Assembly: GCF_014489535.1 (NCBI RefSeq)
Contig: NZ_CP060783.1
Location: 1,488,001 to 1,552,000 of the forward strand
DNA length: 64,000 bases
Origin: Diaphorobacter aerolatus
GTDB taxonomy: Bacteria; Pseudomonadota; Gammaproteobacteria; Burkholderiales; Burkholderiaceae_C
Reading direction: 5' to 3'
Each line of letters starts with the position of its first letter. Position 1 is the stretch's first letter. Below the pieces are notes generated by a model. The model was not told the DNA's origin. It saw only the letters and a program-made list of their open reading frames with translations, and searched no databases. The translations under genes were made by a program, and so were the position numbers. This document shows, piece after piece, positions 8,706 to 17,872 of this stretch.

Positions 8706-10370
8706 ACCGGTTCACCGAGCTGTATCAGACACTGGATCGCGCCGCAGGCAGCAAGGCGCGTGAAGCGGCGCTTCAGTGCTACTTTGAAAATGTCGACAGC
8801 GCCGAGGCGAGTTGGGCGATCCATGTGCTCGGTGGCGGCAAGGTCAATACCGGGCGTTATCGCATCGCCAAAACCACCGAGATGCGCGAATGGGTTGCGG
8901 AGCTCACTGCACTGCCCCATGGCTTGTGGAAGACAGCTATCGGCAAGTGGGGGACTTGGCGGAAACGCTGACATTATTGGTCTCTGCACAGCGCAACAAG
9001 GCAGGAATCGACACCGCTGCGCATGCCAGCGGAGACGGCTGGTACGCGCCCGATGGATCCAACAGGCTTGACGAGTGGATTGAGAATTTTCTGATCCCCT
9101 TGGTACCCGTGTCGCCGGAGATCAGAAAACTGGCGGTTCAGGCCGCATGGTTACGGCTTACGATGCCTCGCGCTTTGTCTTCAACAAACTGTTGACCGGC
9201 TCCCTGCGCGTCGGAGTGTCGCGCCGTACCTTGCAGGTCAGCCTCGCGCGGATGGCCGGCATCTCCACTGCCGATATGGCGCATCGCATGGTGGGCGAAT
9301 GGATACCTTCTCCAGAGGCCTATGACGCACTGATGAACACCGAGGTTTCCGCGCAGGCATTGGACAAGCCCTACCCATTTTTTCTCGCATCACCCCTGCC
9401 TTCGGCCATCGAGGCATTGGGCGAACCCGGCGACTGGCAAGCGGAATGGAAATGGGACGGCATTCGCGTGCAGCTCGTGCGTCGCAGCGGACATACACCC
9501 TATCTGTGGTCTCGCGGCGAAGAACGGCTGGATGGACGCTTCCCTGAACTGGAAGCACAGGCCATGCTGTTGCCGGCCGACGCCGTGCTCGACGGCGAGT
9601 TGCTTGCCTGGGACGAGGCAGCGCAGATTCCGCGCACTTTCGTATCCCTTCAAAAGCGGATTCAAAAACGCAAGCCCTCCGCGCGGTTGATGAACGAGGT
9701 ACCCGTGCGCATCCTGTTCTACGACCTGCTGGAGCTGGATGGAGAAGATCTGCGCTCGCAACCTTTAGCCATGCGGCGCCTGGAATTGGAGCGTTTGCTG
9801 GCGCCGTTGCAAGCCGACAATGCGATGCTGGCTCTTTCACCACTGATCCGGTTTGACCATTGGGCTCAACTGACCGGCGTGCGCGACGAATCTGCTGCGC
9901 ATCACGCGGAAGGCCTCATGCTCAAATCGCTGGCATCACCTTATCAGGAGGGGCGCAGACGAGGAGACTGGTGGAAATGGAAAATCGACCCGCTAACCAT
10001 CGATGCCGTGCTGATCTACGCGCAAAGCGGAAGCGGCAGACGCAGCACGCTGCATACCGACTACACCTTTGCCGTCTGGAACGCTGAAGGAGTGCTCGTT
10101 CCCGTGGCCAAGGCGTATTCGGGCCTGACGGATGCGGAAATCCTCAAGCTCGATAAATGGATTCGCGCGCACACGTTGGAGAGATTCGGGCCGGTGCGCT
10201 CCGTCAAGGCCGAACTCGTCTTCGAGCTTGGCTTCGAGGCGGTCAACCGCTCGGCGCGGCACAAATCGGGCGTGGCGGTGCGGTTTCCACGCATACTGCG
10301 TTGGCGTGACGACAAGACGGCGCCAGAGGCCGATCAACTGTCCGCGCTGCTCGCGTTGTGCCGCGAGTAG
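8702..10370 (+). CDS. ATP-dependent DNA ligase of the ligase-associated repair operon, two frame breaks
   Basis: ~556-residue ATP-dependent DNA ligase after repair: an N-terminal ligase domain, an adenylation domain with nucleophilic lysine in EWKWDGIRVQL (~Lys251), LWSRGEERLDGRFPEL, VLDGELLAWDE and EGLMLKSLASPYQEGRR, and an OB-fold C-terminus (FELGFEAVNRSARHKSG). The frame is lost twice. Adding one C to the CCCC run 8925-8928 gives LPPWLVEDSYRQVGD, and adding one T near 9158-9159 gives WLRLYDASRFVFNKLL. Both restore expected sequence, so the gene is probably intact in the organism. It joins nicks and breaks in a repair pathway separate from the NAD-dependent replicative ligase. It overlaps the exonuclease by 4 bases and is followed by the helicase 5 bp later. 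Confidence 0.88.
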
Positions 10371-10375
10371 CGAAG

Positions 10376-12988
10376 ATGGAACCACCCGTGCAGGACGCTA
10401 TTCCCCCGGCGATTTCCTCGCGCGCCGTTGCCAGCGCGCAAAAGGATTGGCGCGCTTGGCTCAAGACGCAGGGCATCTCTGCCGCACGATTTCAGCAACG
10501 CGCATGGACGGCATTTCTCGAGGGCCGAAGCGGAATCATCTCCGCACCGACGGGCAGCGGCAAGACGCTCGCCGCACTCGGCGGGCCCGTGATCGCGGCG
10601 CTTTCGGAACGCCACGCAGGCGTTGATCCGCACGTCGGCTTTCGCATGTTGTGGATCACGCCGTTGCGCGCACTGGCCACCGACACGCGTGAGCGCATCG
10701 TGGGCCCAGTGCAGTCTCTGCTGCCGCAATGGCAAGTGGCGATGCGCACCGGCGACGCTTCCGCGCGCGACAAGCGCCTGTCGCAAGGCACGCAAGCGCA
10801 GTTGCTCATCACCACGCCGGAGTCCCTGGCCATCCTCCTGAGCCACGAACGCAGCCTCGATCAGTTCTCCCATCTTCAAAGCATCGTGGTCGATGAATGG
10901 CATGAGCTGTTGCCAAGCAAGCGGGGCGTGCTCCTGCAACTCAACCTCGCGCGGCTGCGGACGCTTGCACCGCGATTGCAGATATGGGGACTGTCCGCAA
11001 CCATCGGCAATCTCGACGAGGCGCTCGACGTGCTCGTCCGGGATCGTCCGCGTTCCCAAATGGAAATCCTTCAGGACGACCGGCCCAAGCCATTTCATCT
11101 GCACTCGATCCTGCCGCCCGCCAGCACGCGACTGCCATGGGCCGGGCACCTGGGACTCGCCAACCTGGGCGAGGTCGCCAAGCTGGTGCTGTCTACGTCG
11201 AGCAGCATCGTCTTCACCAATACGCGCTCGCAAGCGGAGTTGTGGTTCACGGCGCTGAGTTCGATCTGGCCCGAGGAGGCAGATACGCTCGCGATTCACC
11301 ACAGCTCGTTGGATCAACATGTGCGACTGCAGGTGGAGGACGGACTGCGCAATGGGCGTTTGCGCTGTGTGGTGGCCACGAGCAGCCTCGATCTGGGTGT
11401 CGATTTTCCGGCGGTTGATCGCGTCATCCAGATCGGCGGTGCGCGTTCGGTCGCGCGCACGGTACAGCGCGCGGGCCGCGCCAGGCATCGGCCAGGCGCG
11501 CCCGTACATATGGATGGAGTCGCCACGCAAGCCATGGATCTCTGCGAATTTGCCGCCACGCGCGAACTGGCTCAGGAGCAAATCTACGAAAGCCGCAAGC
11601 CGTTAGCGCTGTGCTTCGACGTGCTGAGCCAGCATGTGATGTCCATGGCGCTTGCGGGTGGGTTCGACGCCGAAGCGCTGCTGCGGGAAGTGCGATCTTC
11701 CGCCGCGTTCGAAGCACTGGATGCCACGGATTGGAGCGACGTGATGGACTTTCTCACGCGGGGCAGTTCGTCGCTCGCGGCTTATCCCGAATACGAGCGA
11801 CTGACCGCAAACGAAGAAGGTCGATACGTCCCCGCCAATGCACGCGTAGCCGGACGTCACCGCATGTCCATAGGCACCATCTTCAGCCATACCGCGTTTC
11901 AGGTGCAATATCTGCGCGGCGCCCGATTGGGAAGCATCGAGGAAACCTTCCTCGCCCGGCTCAAGCCCGGCGATGTATTCAATTTCGCGGGCAGAAGCCT
12001 CGTTCTGGTCCGGATTGAAAACACCACGGCATGGGTGCGTCGCTCGAACACCATCGGCACACACACGCCGTCCTGGGCCGGATCACTCATGGCCATGTCC
12101 GCCAGGGTCGGAGAGCGAATGCAGACCCTGCTCGCACAGGCCATCACGCACGATGCAGCCTCAAGCGCAAGCGCGCCGCTTTCACGCGAGCTTCGCTATC
12201 TGCTGCCGCTTCTTCGACTGCAACAGCAACGCTCGCACGTGCCTGCCGAGAACGAACTGCTGATCGAACAGATTGATCCCGCATCGCCGAAGCGTGCATC
12301 GGGAGGCAAAAAACAGCAAGATGCACCACGCGCGGCGAGCCTTTTCGTCTACCCCTTTGCGGGCAGAGTCGTCCACGAAGGCCTTGCCCTGCTGCTCGCC
12401 ACGCGTATCGCCCAGGCGCAGCCCAACACCTTCTCGTGGAACTGCAATGAAATCGGCTTCATGCTGCACCCTGAAAACCCCATCGATGCGAGCGCCATTG
12501 ACTGGCAAGGCATTCTCTCGGGAGATCACCTGGAGGCGGACCTACAGGCCGCGATCAATTTCAGCGAACTGGCCCGCAAACGCTTCAAGGAAATCGCTCA
12601 GATCGCCGGGCTGGTGACGACGCGCATGCCGGGCTCGCGCATTCCGGACAGACAATTGCAGGTCTCGGCAGGACTGCTCTTTGACGTATTGAGCAAATAT
12701 GACGCTGAACACATTCTCTTGCGCGCCGCAAGGCGTGAGGCGCTCGATCAGGAATTGCATCTACCCACGATGCGCGAGAGCCTCGCCCGCATGTCAATTC
12801 AGCATCGCGTCATAGCGCGTTCTGAAAAGCACACGCCGTTTTCCTTCGGCCTGTGGGCGGAGAGTTTCCGAGGGCAGCTCTCCAACGAAAGCTGGAGCGA
12901 ACGCATCAAGCGCCTGTCCGTTCAAAGCGATGAGCCCACGATGCGCGAAGGCGCACCACCACGACGGCGCCGCACCAATCCCTCATGA
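10376..12988 (+). CDS. Ligase-associated Lhr-type DEXH helicase
   Basis: 870-residue superfamily 2 helicase of the Lhr-core type. Walker A is SAPTGSGKT (around residues 56-64), motif II is VVDEWHE (Asp173; DEWH in place of DEAH), motif III is GLSATIGN, and motif VI lies in VQRAGRARHRPG. A winged-helix and Lhr-core C-terminal region follows. ATG at 10376 is preferred over a GTG at 10358 because it lies 5 bp after the ligase stop. Its own stop overlaps the phosphoesterase by 4 bases. The fixed set with exonuclease, ligase and phosphoesterase marks it as a repair helicase with probable 3'-5' polarity (family knowledge). The last ~15 residues are Arg/Pro rich. Confidence 0.93.
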   Translation: MEPPVQDAIPPAISSRAVASAQKDWRAWLKTQGISAARFQQRAWTAFLEGRSGIISAPTGSGKTLAALGGPVIAALSERHAGVDPHVGFRMLWITPLRALATDTRERIVGPVQSLLPQWQVAMRTGDASARDKRLSQGTQAQLLITTPESLAILLSHERSLDQFSHLQSIVVDEWHELLPSKRGVLLQLNLARLRTLAPRLQIWGLSATIGNLDEALDVLVRDRPRSQMEILQDDRPKPFHLHSILPPASTRLPWAGHLGLANLGEVAKLVLSTSSSIVFTNTRSQAELWFTALSSIWPEEADTLAIHHSSLDQHVRLQVEDGLRNGRLRCVVATSSLDLGVDFPAVDRVIQIGGARSVARTVQRAGRARHRPGAPVHMDGVATQAMDLCEFAATRELAQEQIYESRKPLALCFDVLSQHVMSMALAGGFDAEALLREVRSSAAFEALDATDWSDVMDFLTRGSSSLAAYPEYERLTANEEGRYVPANARVAGRHRMSIGTIFSHTAFQVQYLRGARLGSIEETFLARLKPGDVFNFAGRSLVLVRIENTTAWVRRSNTIGTHTPSWAGSLMAMSARVGERMQTLLAQAITHDAASSASAPLSRELRYLLPLLRLQQQRSHVPAENELLIEQIDPASPKRASGGKKQQDAPRAASLFVYPFAGRVVHEGLALLLATRIAQAQPNTFSWNCNEIGFMLHPENPIDASAIDWQGILSGDHLEADLQAAINFSELARKRFKEIAQIAGLVTTRMPGSRIPDRQLQVSAGLLFDVLSKYDAEHILLRAARREALDQELHLPTMRESLARMSIQHRVIARSEKHTPFSFGLWAESFRGQLSNESWSERIKRLSVQSDEPTMREGAPPRRRRTNPS

Positions 12989-13635
12989 ACAGCCAGTCCC
13001 TCAATATCCCACAGGGCCTCGAGGTCCGCATAGCGGGGCATGAATTCATCGCACTGCCCGAGCGGGCGCTCTATTGGCCCACGCATCGGACATTGATGAT
13101 CGCCGACCTGCACCTGGGGAAAAGCGACACGTTCCGTTCGTTCGGCATAGCCGTCCCTATCGACGTTCAGATGCATGACCTGCAACGATTGAACGGCTTA
13201 CTCGACGCACTTAAACCCGAATCTCTCGTGATACTCGGCGACTTCGTGCATGGCGCCATCGTCGGATCGCAGACATCCCACGCGTGGCGCAAATTGAGAG
13301 AAGCGCACCACTCCACGCGATTCATCCTCACGCGCGGCAACCACGACCGTACGGTGCTGGCAGAACAATGGTTGATTGACGACCTGGTTCCCAGCCTGTT
13401 GCTTGGTGATGACGTTCTCTTGAGTCACGAACCTGCGCATTCTCGAACCTCGCACAAGGAGTTCAGTTTGAACATCCATGGTCATAAGCACCCCGTCTTC
13501 CGCCCCCATCACTGGAACCGCGCCATGCCCGCGATGGTTTTTGAGGGAACCGAACTGGCTTTGCCCGCTTTTTCGCATTTCACTGCGGGAGTGCGAGTGG
13601 GGGGAAGGGAAGTCGGGTTTGGGTGTTTCAGGTAG
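12985..13635 (+). CDS. pdeM: Ligase-associated metallophosphoesterase
   Basis: 216-residue calcineurin-like phosphoesterase, last gene of the repair operon. Metal-ligand motifs are DLHLGK, GDFVHG, TRGNHDR and the C-terminal NIHGHKHP. In this family (ligase-associated DNA damage response endonuclease PdeM) it cleaves or trims DNA phosphodiesters. ATG at 12985 overlaps the helicase stop as ATGA. The C-terminus VGGREVGFGCFR is normal. The function is inferred from family and the conserved four-gene context. Confidence 0.9.
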   Translation: MNSQSLNIPQGLEVRIAGHEFIALPERALYWPTHRTLMIADLHLGKSDTFRSFGIAVPIDVQMHDLQRLNGLLDALKPESLVILGDFVHGAIVGSQTSHAWRKLREAHHSTRFILTRGNHDRTVLAEQWLIDDLVPSLLLGDDVLLSHEPAHSRTSHKEFSLNIHGHKHPVFRPHHWNRAMPAMVFEGTELALPAFSHFTAGVRVGGREVGFGCFR

Positions 13636-13674
13636 ACGGCTCGTCGGGCGTGGTGGAACTGCGGATTCGGTGAG

Positions 13675-14073
13675 TCATTCGCCAAGGGAGATTTCAACAT
13701 CCATCACACTCGCGACAGCGTCACCGCGCCGACGCGCCGGATTCATGAGTGTGCGGGGCAGATACTCCAGCGACGCGTTAGCCCCCGCATTCGCCTCCGG
13801 CTCCAGAACAGCCCAGCGCTCGACAACATCCGTGGCAGATATCGGATTCGCAGAACAACACCGGACACGGGGACTTTTCACCACGTTTTGTTGCGCAAAC
13901 ATCGCTTTCGCAGGTAGGAGGACATCCATTTCATCTGCGTGGAGGGGAGCACATTGCCTATTCACAATCAGCACCGCGACAATGACAAGCACAAGACAGA
14001 TCCGTCGAAGTCGTCCCAGATCGCCGTAGCTCCAGACAAGATGAACGCTCCAACCCTGACATCGCCAGTTCAC
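13675..14073 (-). CDS. Doubtful small exported-protein ORF, opposite and overlapping the PLD gene start
   Basis: 132-codon ORF on the minus strand in the 405-bp gap between pdeM and the phospholipase-D-like gene. A hydrophobic stretch (RICLVLVIVAVLIV) followed by polar sequence looks like a signal peptide or single membrane anchor, and the tail ends MDVEISLGE. No homologue is recognised, no good ribosome site is seen at 14073, and third-position GC is lower than in neighbours. If real it probably starts inside the stated interval rather than overlapping the divergent gene. Otherwise the gap holds nothing recognisable. Confidence 0.25.
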   Translation of the reverse strand: MNWRCQGWSVHLVWSYGDLGRLRRICLVLVIVAVLIVNRQCAPLHADEMDVLLPAKAMFAQQNVVKSPRVRCCSANPISATDVVERWAVLEPEANAGANASLEYLPRTLMNPARRRGDAVASVMDVEISLGE

Positions 14074-15999
14074 GGCACCTCGTTACTCTTGCGCAAGGAA
14101 CGTTGGCGAGGACTTGCGCAACGTTCTACGGCGCGCTTGCCAGCGATACTCTTGATCGCGCTATTGCTGCTGCAATGGCTCACCGGCTGCGCCACCAGCA
14201 AACTCCCCACCAACGTCGAGCGCCCCGTCTCCACGGCGTCCGCTCCGGTGGCGACCGCTCCGCTGGTGCAGCTCGCGCAGGCGCGTAAGCAAAAGGAAAG
14301 CAAGGCCGGGGCTGCGGCTTCCGGGTTCATGTTGTTGACTGGGGCGCAGACGGCCTATGGGAGTCGCCTGTCGCTGGTGGAGCAGGCGCGGCATACGCTG
14401 GATCTGCAGTACTACGCGATTCACGCGGATGCGAGCACCGAGCGGTTACTGGTGGCGATTGTGGATGCGGCGCGGCGTGGGGTTCGGGTGCGGATTCTGC
14501 TCGACGATTTTCACGGAACCGGCCGCAATGCGCTGGTGATGCGCATGGCGTTCGTACCGAACGTGCAGATGCGCATGTTCAATCCGCTGCCGGGTGATCG
14601 CGAGAACATCGTCAGCCGCATGTGGCATGCGGCGACCGATTTTCAGCGTGCGCAGCAGCGCATGCACAACAAGCTTTTTCTCTCCGACAACGTGATGGGC
14701 GTAATGGGCGGGCGCAATCTTGGAGACTCGTATTTCGGCAACGCCGAGGCCAACTTCATCGATGCCGATGTGCTCGTGGTAGGGCCGCTGGTGCAGGATC
14801 TGTCGCGCAGTTTTGACGAGTACTGGAACAACGAGCGCGCCTACCCGGTGCAGTCGCTGATCGAAAAGAAGGAACTCGACCGCATGCGCGCGGATTTTGC
14901 TCGGCGTGACGAAGCGGCCTCCGACTCCGACTCGGGGTCTGCCGAGAACGGCGATGCCAAGGTCAGTGACCGTGAAGGGCGAGCAAACGCCGCCCCACTG
15001 CAAGACGCGTCGGCCGCTCAGAACACAGGTGGCGCACGGCCCATGCCGCCGGACGGCGAGCCGCGACCGGGCATGAAAGATGCCGTCACGCAGGAGCAGC
15101 GCGCGCAGGCCTGGAACATGCAGTCGCTCGATCTCGCGAAAGCTCCGTTGATCTGGGGCAACGCGATCATGCTGGCGGACAAACCGGGCAAGATTCCCGC
15201 GGTCGATGCGGAAGGCAATACCGATCCGTTGACGTCGCACGCGTCCGCGCGTGCCAGTCCGCAGGCGCGGAAAACCTTGCGCGGAGAGAACGATGACGAT
15301 GGCGAATCCGGTAAAAAGAGCGCCGCAGCCGTCGCACCGGCACCTGTGCAGCCGCCGGATTCCGTAGTCGATGGACTCGTCAGCCTGATCGACTATGTGA
15401 ACAAGGACCTGCTGGTCGTCTCGCCCTACTTTGTGCCCGGCGAGCGCATGATGGAAACCTTCAAAGCGGCCGTGGATCGCGGCGTTCGCGTGCGCATACT
15501 GACCAATTCGCTGGCCTCCAACGACGCGCCTGTGGCGCACATTGGTTACGCGCGCTACCGCGAACAGTTGATCAGGAACGGCATCGAGTTGTATGAACTG
15601 GTCAGCGACCCGAGCAATTTGCGTTCGGCTCTCGGCATGGGCAGTACCGGCAGCGCCACGCCGCAGGCGCAGCGTGTGATGCTGCACTCCAAGGTGCTGG
15701 TGCTCGACGGCCGGCTCACCGTGGTCGGATCGATGAATCTGGATCAGCGATCCAAGCTGCAGAACACCGAAATCGCGGTGCTGGTGCGCAGCCGCAAGCT
15801 GTCCGCCGAAACCACGCAACTGATCGAACAGGGCCTGACACAGGGCGCATGGCGCGTGGTGCTGGAGAATGACCGGCTGGTCTGGAAACCGCCACAGAAC
15901 AGCGACCTCAAGGAAGAGACGACCGATCCCGATACCAGTCTGCCGCTGCGCATGATGCTCAAACTCATCGCGCCGCTGGTGCCGGACTCGGTGCTTTGA
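14041..15999 (+). CDS. Phospholipase D-like / cardiolipin synthase-type lipoprotein
   Basis: 652-residue protein with two HKD phosphodiesterase motifs: HNKLFLSD (His209, Lys211, Asp216) followed by GGRNLGDSYFG, and HSKVLVLD (His549, Lys551, Asp556) followed by GSMNLDQRS. The N-terminus has a long signal sequence ending in a lipobox LTGC (Cys50), so it is probably an outer- or inner-membrane lipoprotein acting in the periplasm. ATG 14041 is chosen; an upstream GTG at 13939 would add 34 residues before the signal sequence. Between the HKD halves (about residues 285-445) is a low-complexity charged insert rich in Asp, Ser, Gly, Ala and Pro around a conserved LIWGNAIMLADKPGK island. The product could be cardiolipin or another phospholipid. 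Confidence 0.88.
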   Translation: MNAPTLTSPVHGTSLLLRKERWRGLAQRSTARLPAILLIALLLLQWLTGCATSKLPTNVERPVSTASAPVATAPLVQLAQARKQKESKAGAAASGFMLLTGAQTAYGSRLSLVEQARHTLDLQYYAIHADASTERLLVAIVDAARRGVRVRILLDDFHGTGRNALVMRMAFVPNVQMRMFNPLPGDRENIVSRMWHAATDFQRAQQRMHNKLFLSDNVMGVMGGRNLGDSYFGNAEANFIDADVLVVGPLVQDLSRSFDEYWNNERAYPVQSLIEKKELDRMRADFARRDEAASDSDSGSAENGDAKVSDREGRANAAPLQDASAAQNTGGARPMPPDGEPRPGMKDAVTQEQRAQAWNMQSLDLAKAPLIWGNAIMLADKPGKIPAVDAEGNTDPLTSHASARASPQARKTLRGENDDDGESGKKSAAAVAPAPVQPPDSVVDGLVSLIDYVNKDLLVVSPYFVPGERMMETFKAAVDRGVRVRILTNSLASNDAPVAHIGYARYREQLIRNGIELYELVSDPSNLRSALGMGSTGSATPQAQRVMLHSKVLVLDGRLTVVGSMNLDQRSKLQNTEIAVLVRSRKLSAETTQLIEQGLTQGAWRVVLENDRLVWKPPQNSDLKEETTDPDTSLPLRMMLKLIAPLVPDSVL

Positions 16000-16023
16000 G
16001 CACTTCGGCGTATCAATGCTGCA

Positions 16024-17031
16024 TCAGTGCGTCATCTGCCAGTCGACTTCCTTCTGGCTGGGTTCGGCCACCTCGAAGGGACCGTGCTGCGTTTTGAGCC
16101 AGGCCGTGATGTCACGCTGATTGCGCATGGCGCGCACGTGGGCGAACGCGCACTCCGCCTCGGCAAAGCGCCTGCGCAGTAGATTGAGCCATTGCTTGAG
16201 TCGCCCGGCGCGCTGTGCGGGCTCCAGATCCGCGCAGACCATTTGCCAGAAACGAATGATGTGCGGCCCAAGGTCCTTCCATTCGACGGCCCCGCCCACA
16301 CCTTCATCCGCGTCGACCGAGCGTATCGCGAGCGCGAGGCCGGGATCGGCGACGATGCCGCGCCCCAGCATGAGGTCATCGCAACCGGATTCGCGACGAC
16401 AGCGCAGCGCGTCCTGCACCGTCCAGATTTCGCCATTGGCGATGACCGGGATGTTCAAGGCGGCGCGAATCGCCGGTATGCGTTCCCAGTAGGCGGGCGG
16501 GCGATATCCGTCGGCCTTGGTGCGCGCGTGCACGACCAGTTCACTCGATCCTCCGGCCTGCATCGCCTGGGCGCAATCGATGGCGAGGCTGTCGTCGTCG
16601 TAACCCAGGCGCATCTTCGTGGAGACCACCATCTGCGCGGGCACGGCACGGCGTACTGCCTCGACCACGCGGCCGATGCGGTCAGGCTCGCGCAGGAGCG
16701 ATGCACCGCCACCATGCCGGTTCACGACCTTGGCGGGACAACCGAAATTCAGATCGACACCGAACGGACCGAGTTCGGCGAGTCGCGCGGCATTCTGTGC
16801 AAGCGCCTGCGGATCCGAACCGAGCAGTTGGGGGCGAACCGGCACGCCAGACAAGGTGCGGCACCCGTTGCGCAGTTCGGGGATGTAGCGGTGAAAAACG
16901 TGATCGGGCAAAAGCCGGTCGGTGATGCGAATGAATTCCGAGACGCAGCGATCCATGCCGCCCACGCGGGTCAGCACATCGCGCAAGACGAAATCCAACA
17001 GCCCCTCCATCGGAGCCAACAGCAGTTGCAT
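16024..17031 (-). CDS. dusC: tRNA-dihydrouridine(16) synthase
   Basis: 335-residue FMN-dependent TIM-barrel enzyme reducing uridine in the tRNA D-loop. It starts MQLLLAPMEGLLDFVLRDVL and has the Dus signature VDLNFGCPAKVVNRHGGGA with the catalytic Cys, VSTKMRLGYDD, VVHARTK and the FMN phosphate site IANGEIW and MLGRGIVADP. The MEGLLD start and overall length fit DusC rather than DusA or DusB. It is a single gene on the minus strand, convergent with the phospholipase-D-like gene, whose stop is 24 bp away. Confidence 0.9.
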   Translation of the reverse strand: MQLLLAPMEGLLDFVLRDVLTRVGGMDRCVSEFIRITDRLLPDHVFHRYIPELRNGCRTLSGVPVRPQLLGSDPQALAQNAARLAELGPFGVDLNFGCPAKVVNRHGGGASLLREPDRIGRVVEAVRRAVPAQMVVSTKMRLGYDDDSLAIDCAQAMQAGGSSELVVHARTKADGYRPPAYWERIPAIRAALNIPVIANGEIWTVQDALRCRRESGCDDLMLGRGIVADPGLALAIRSVDADEGVGGAVEWKDLGPHIIRFWQMVCADLEPAQRAGRLKQWLNLLRRRFAEAECAFAHVRAMRNQRDITAWLKTQHGPFEVAEPSQKEVDWQMTH

Positions 17032-17144
17032 GGCGGACGACCTATGCGAAGTGGAAGGCCGAGGAGCTTAGCCGCACCGCCATGCAGCCCAGAGCGTCAA
17101 CTTGCGCGGGGACTGCACGGCACTGTTTCTTTGTCTCTCTCGGC

Positions 17145-17669
17145 TTATCCGTGAACCGGCCGCTTCAGGCGAACTTCCTCGACCTTCACTCCGCCGACCA
17201 CGTGTGTCTTTGCGGTGGTCATCTCGCGCTTGAAACCGGCCATTTCGTGAAAACGAAGTGCCCGCTCGTTGCGCAGCGGCACCCACGAGGTCACCGAAGT
17301 GCAGCCCTCTTCCTGAAGACCGTCGCGCGCCGCATCCCACAGAGCCAGGCCAACGCCCTTGTTCCAATGGGTGGGAGCCGCGTAGATGGCCCAAATCTCG
17401 CCCGTGGTGGGGCGACTCTTTTCATCGCGGGAGCGATCAAAACCGATAAAACCGACGATCTTGTCACCGTCAACGGCAACCTGAACCTGAGGCTCGCAGT
17501 ATTCGATGGCTTCGCGCCAGTACGCCTGACGCTTTTCCACCGAAGACATGGATTTCAGTTGGTCGTCGGGAACCAGACCTCGGTATGCCTCCAGCGCGGA
17601 AGCAGTGTGAACCTGAGCAATGGCTTTTGCATCGCGAAGTGTCGCGGGACGAACCTGAATACTGGACAT
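17145..17669 (-). CDS. GNAT family N-acetyltransferase
   Basis: 174-residue GNAT protein. It starts IQVRPATLRDAKAIAQVH, has a central EIWAIYAAPTHWNKGVGLAL in which NKGVG is the acetyl-CoA pyrophosphate loop, and the C-terminal motif B NERALRFHEMAGFK. Start is ATG 17669. The substrate is unknown. Neighbours (dusC, aldehyde dehydrogenase) give no clue. The 17670-17872 gap has no clear gene. Confidence 0.88.
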   Translation of the reverse strand: MSSIQVRPATLRDAKAIAQVHTASALEAYRGLVPDDQLKSMSSVEKRQAYWREAIEYCEPQVQVAVDGDKIVGFIGFDRSRDEKSRPTTGEIWAIYAAPTHWNKGVGLALWDAARDGLQEEGCTSVTSWVPLRNERALRFHEMAGFKREMTTAKTHVVGGVKVEEVRLKRPVHG

Positions 17670-17872
17670 GGGGAGAACGAAACGTGTGAAACAACGAAAA
17701 ACCCATCATTCTCGCAAAAATGTGGGTTGGGTTCACGCGCTCGTTTGTTTCCATAGCGGCCAGGCTGCTTTTTCCATGTTCTGCTTGCCTAAATGGCCAA
17801 CATCGTTCATAGCAGCCCAATGCGCCGGATCGGAAGACTCCTGCCGCACCGCGCTCACCCTGCCGATATTGT

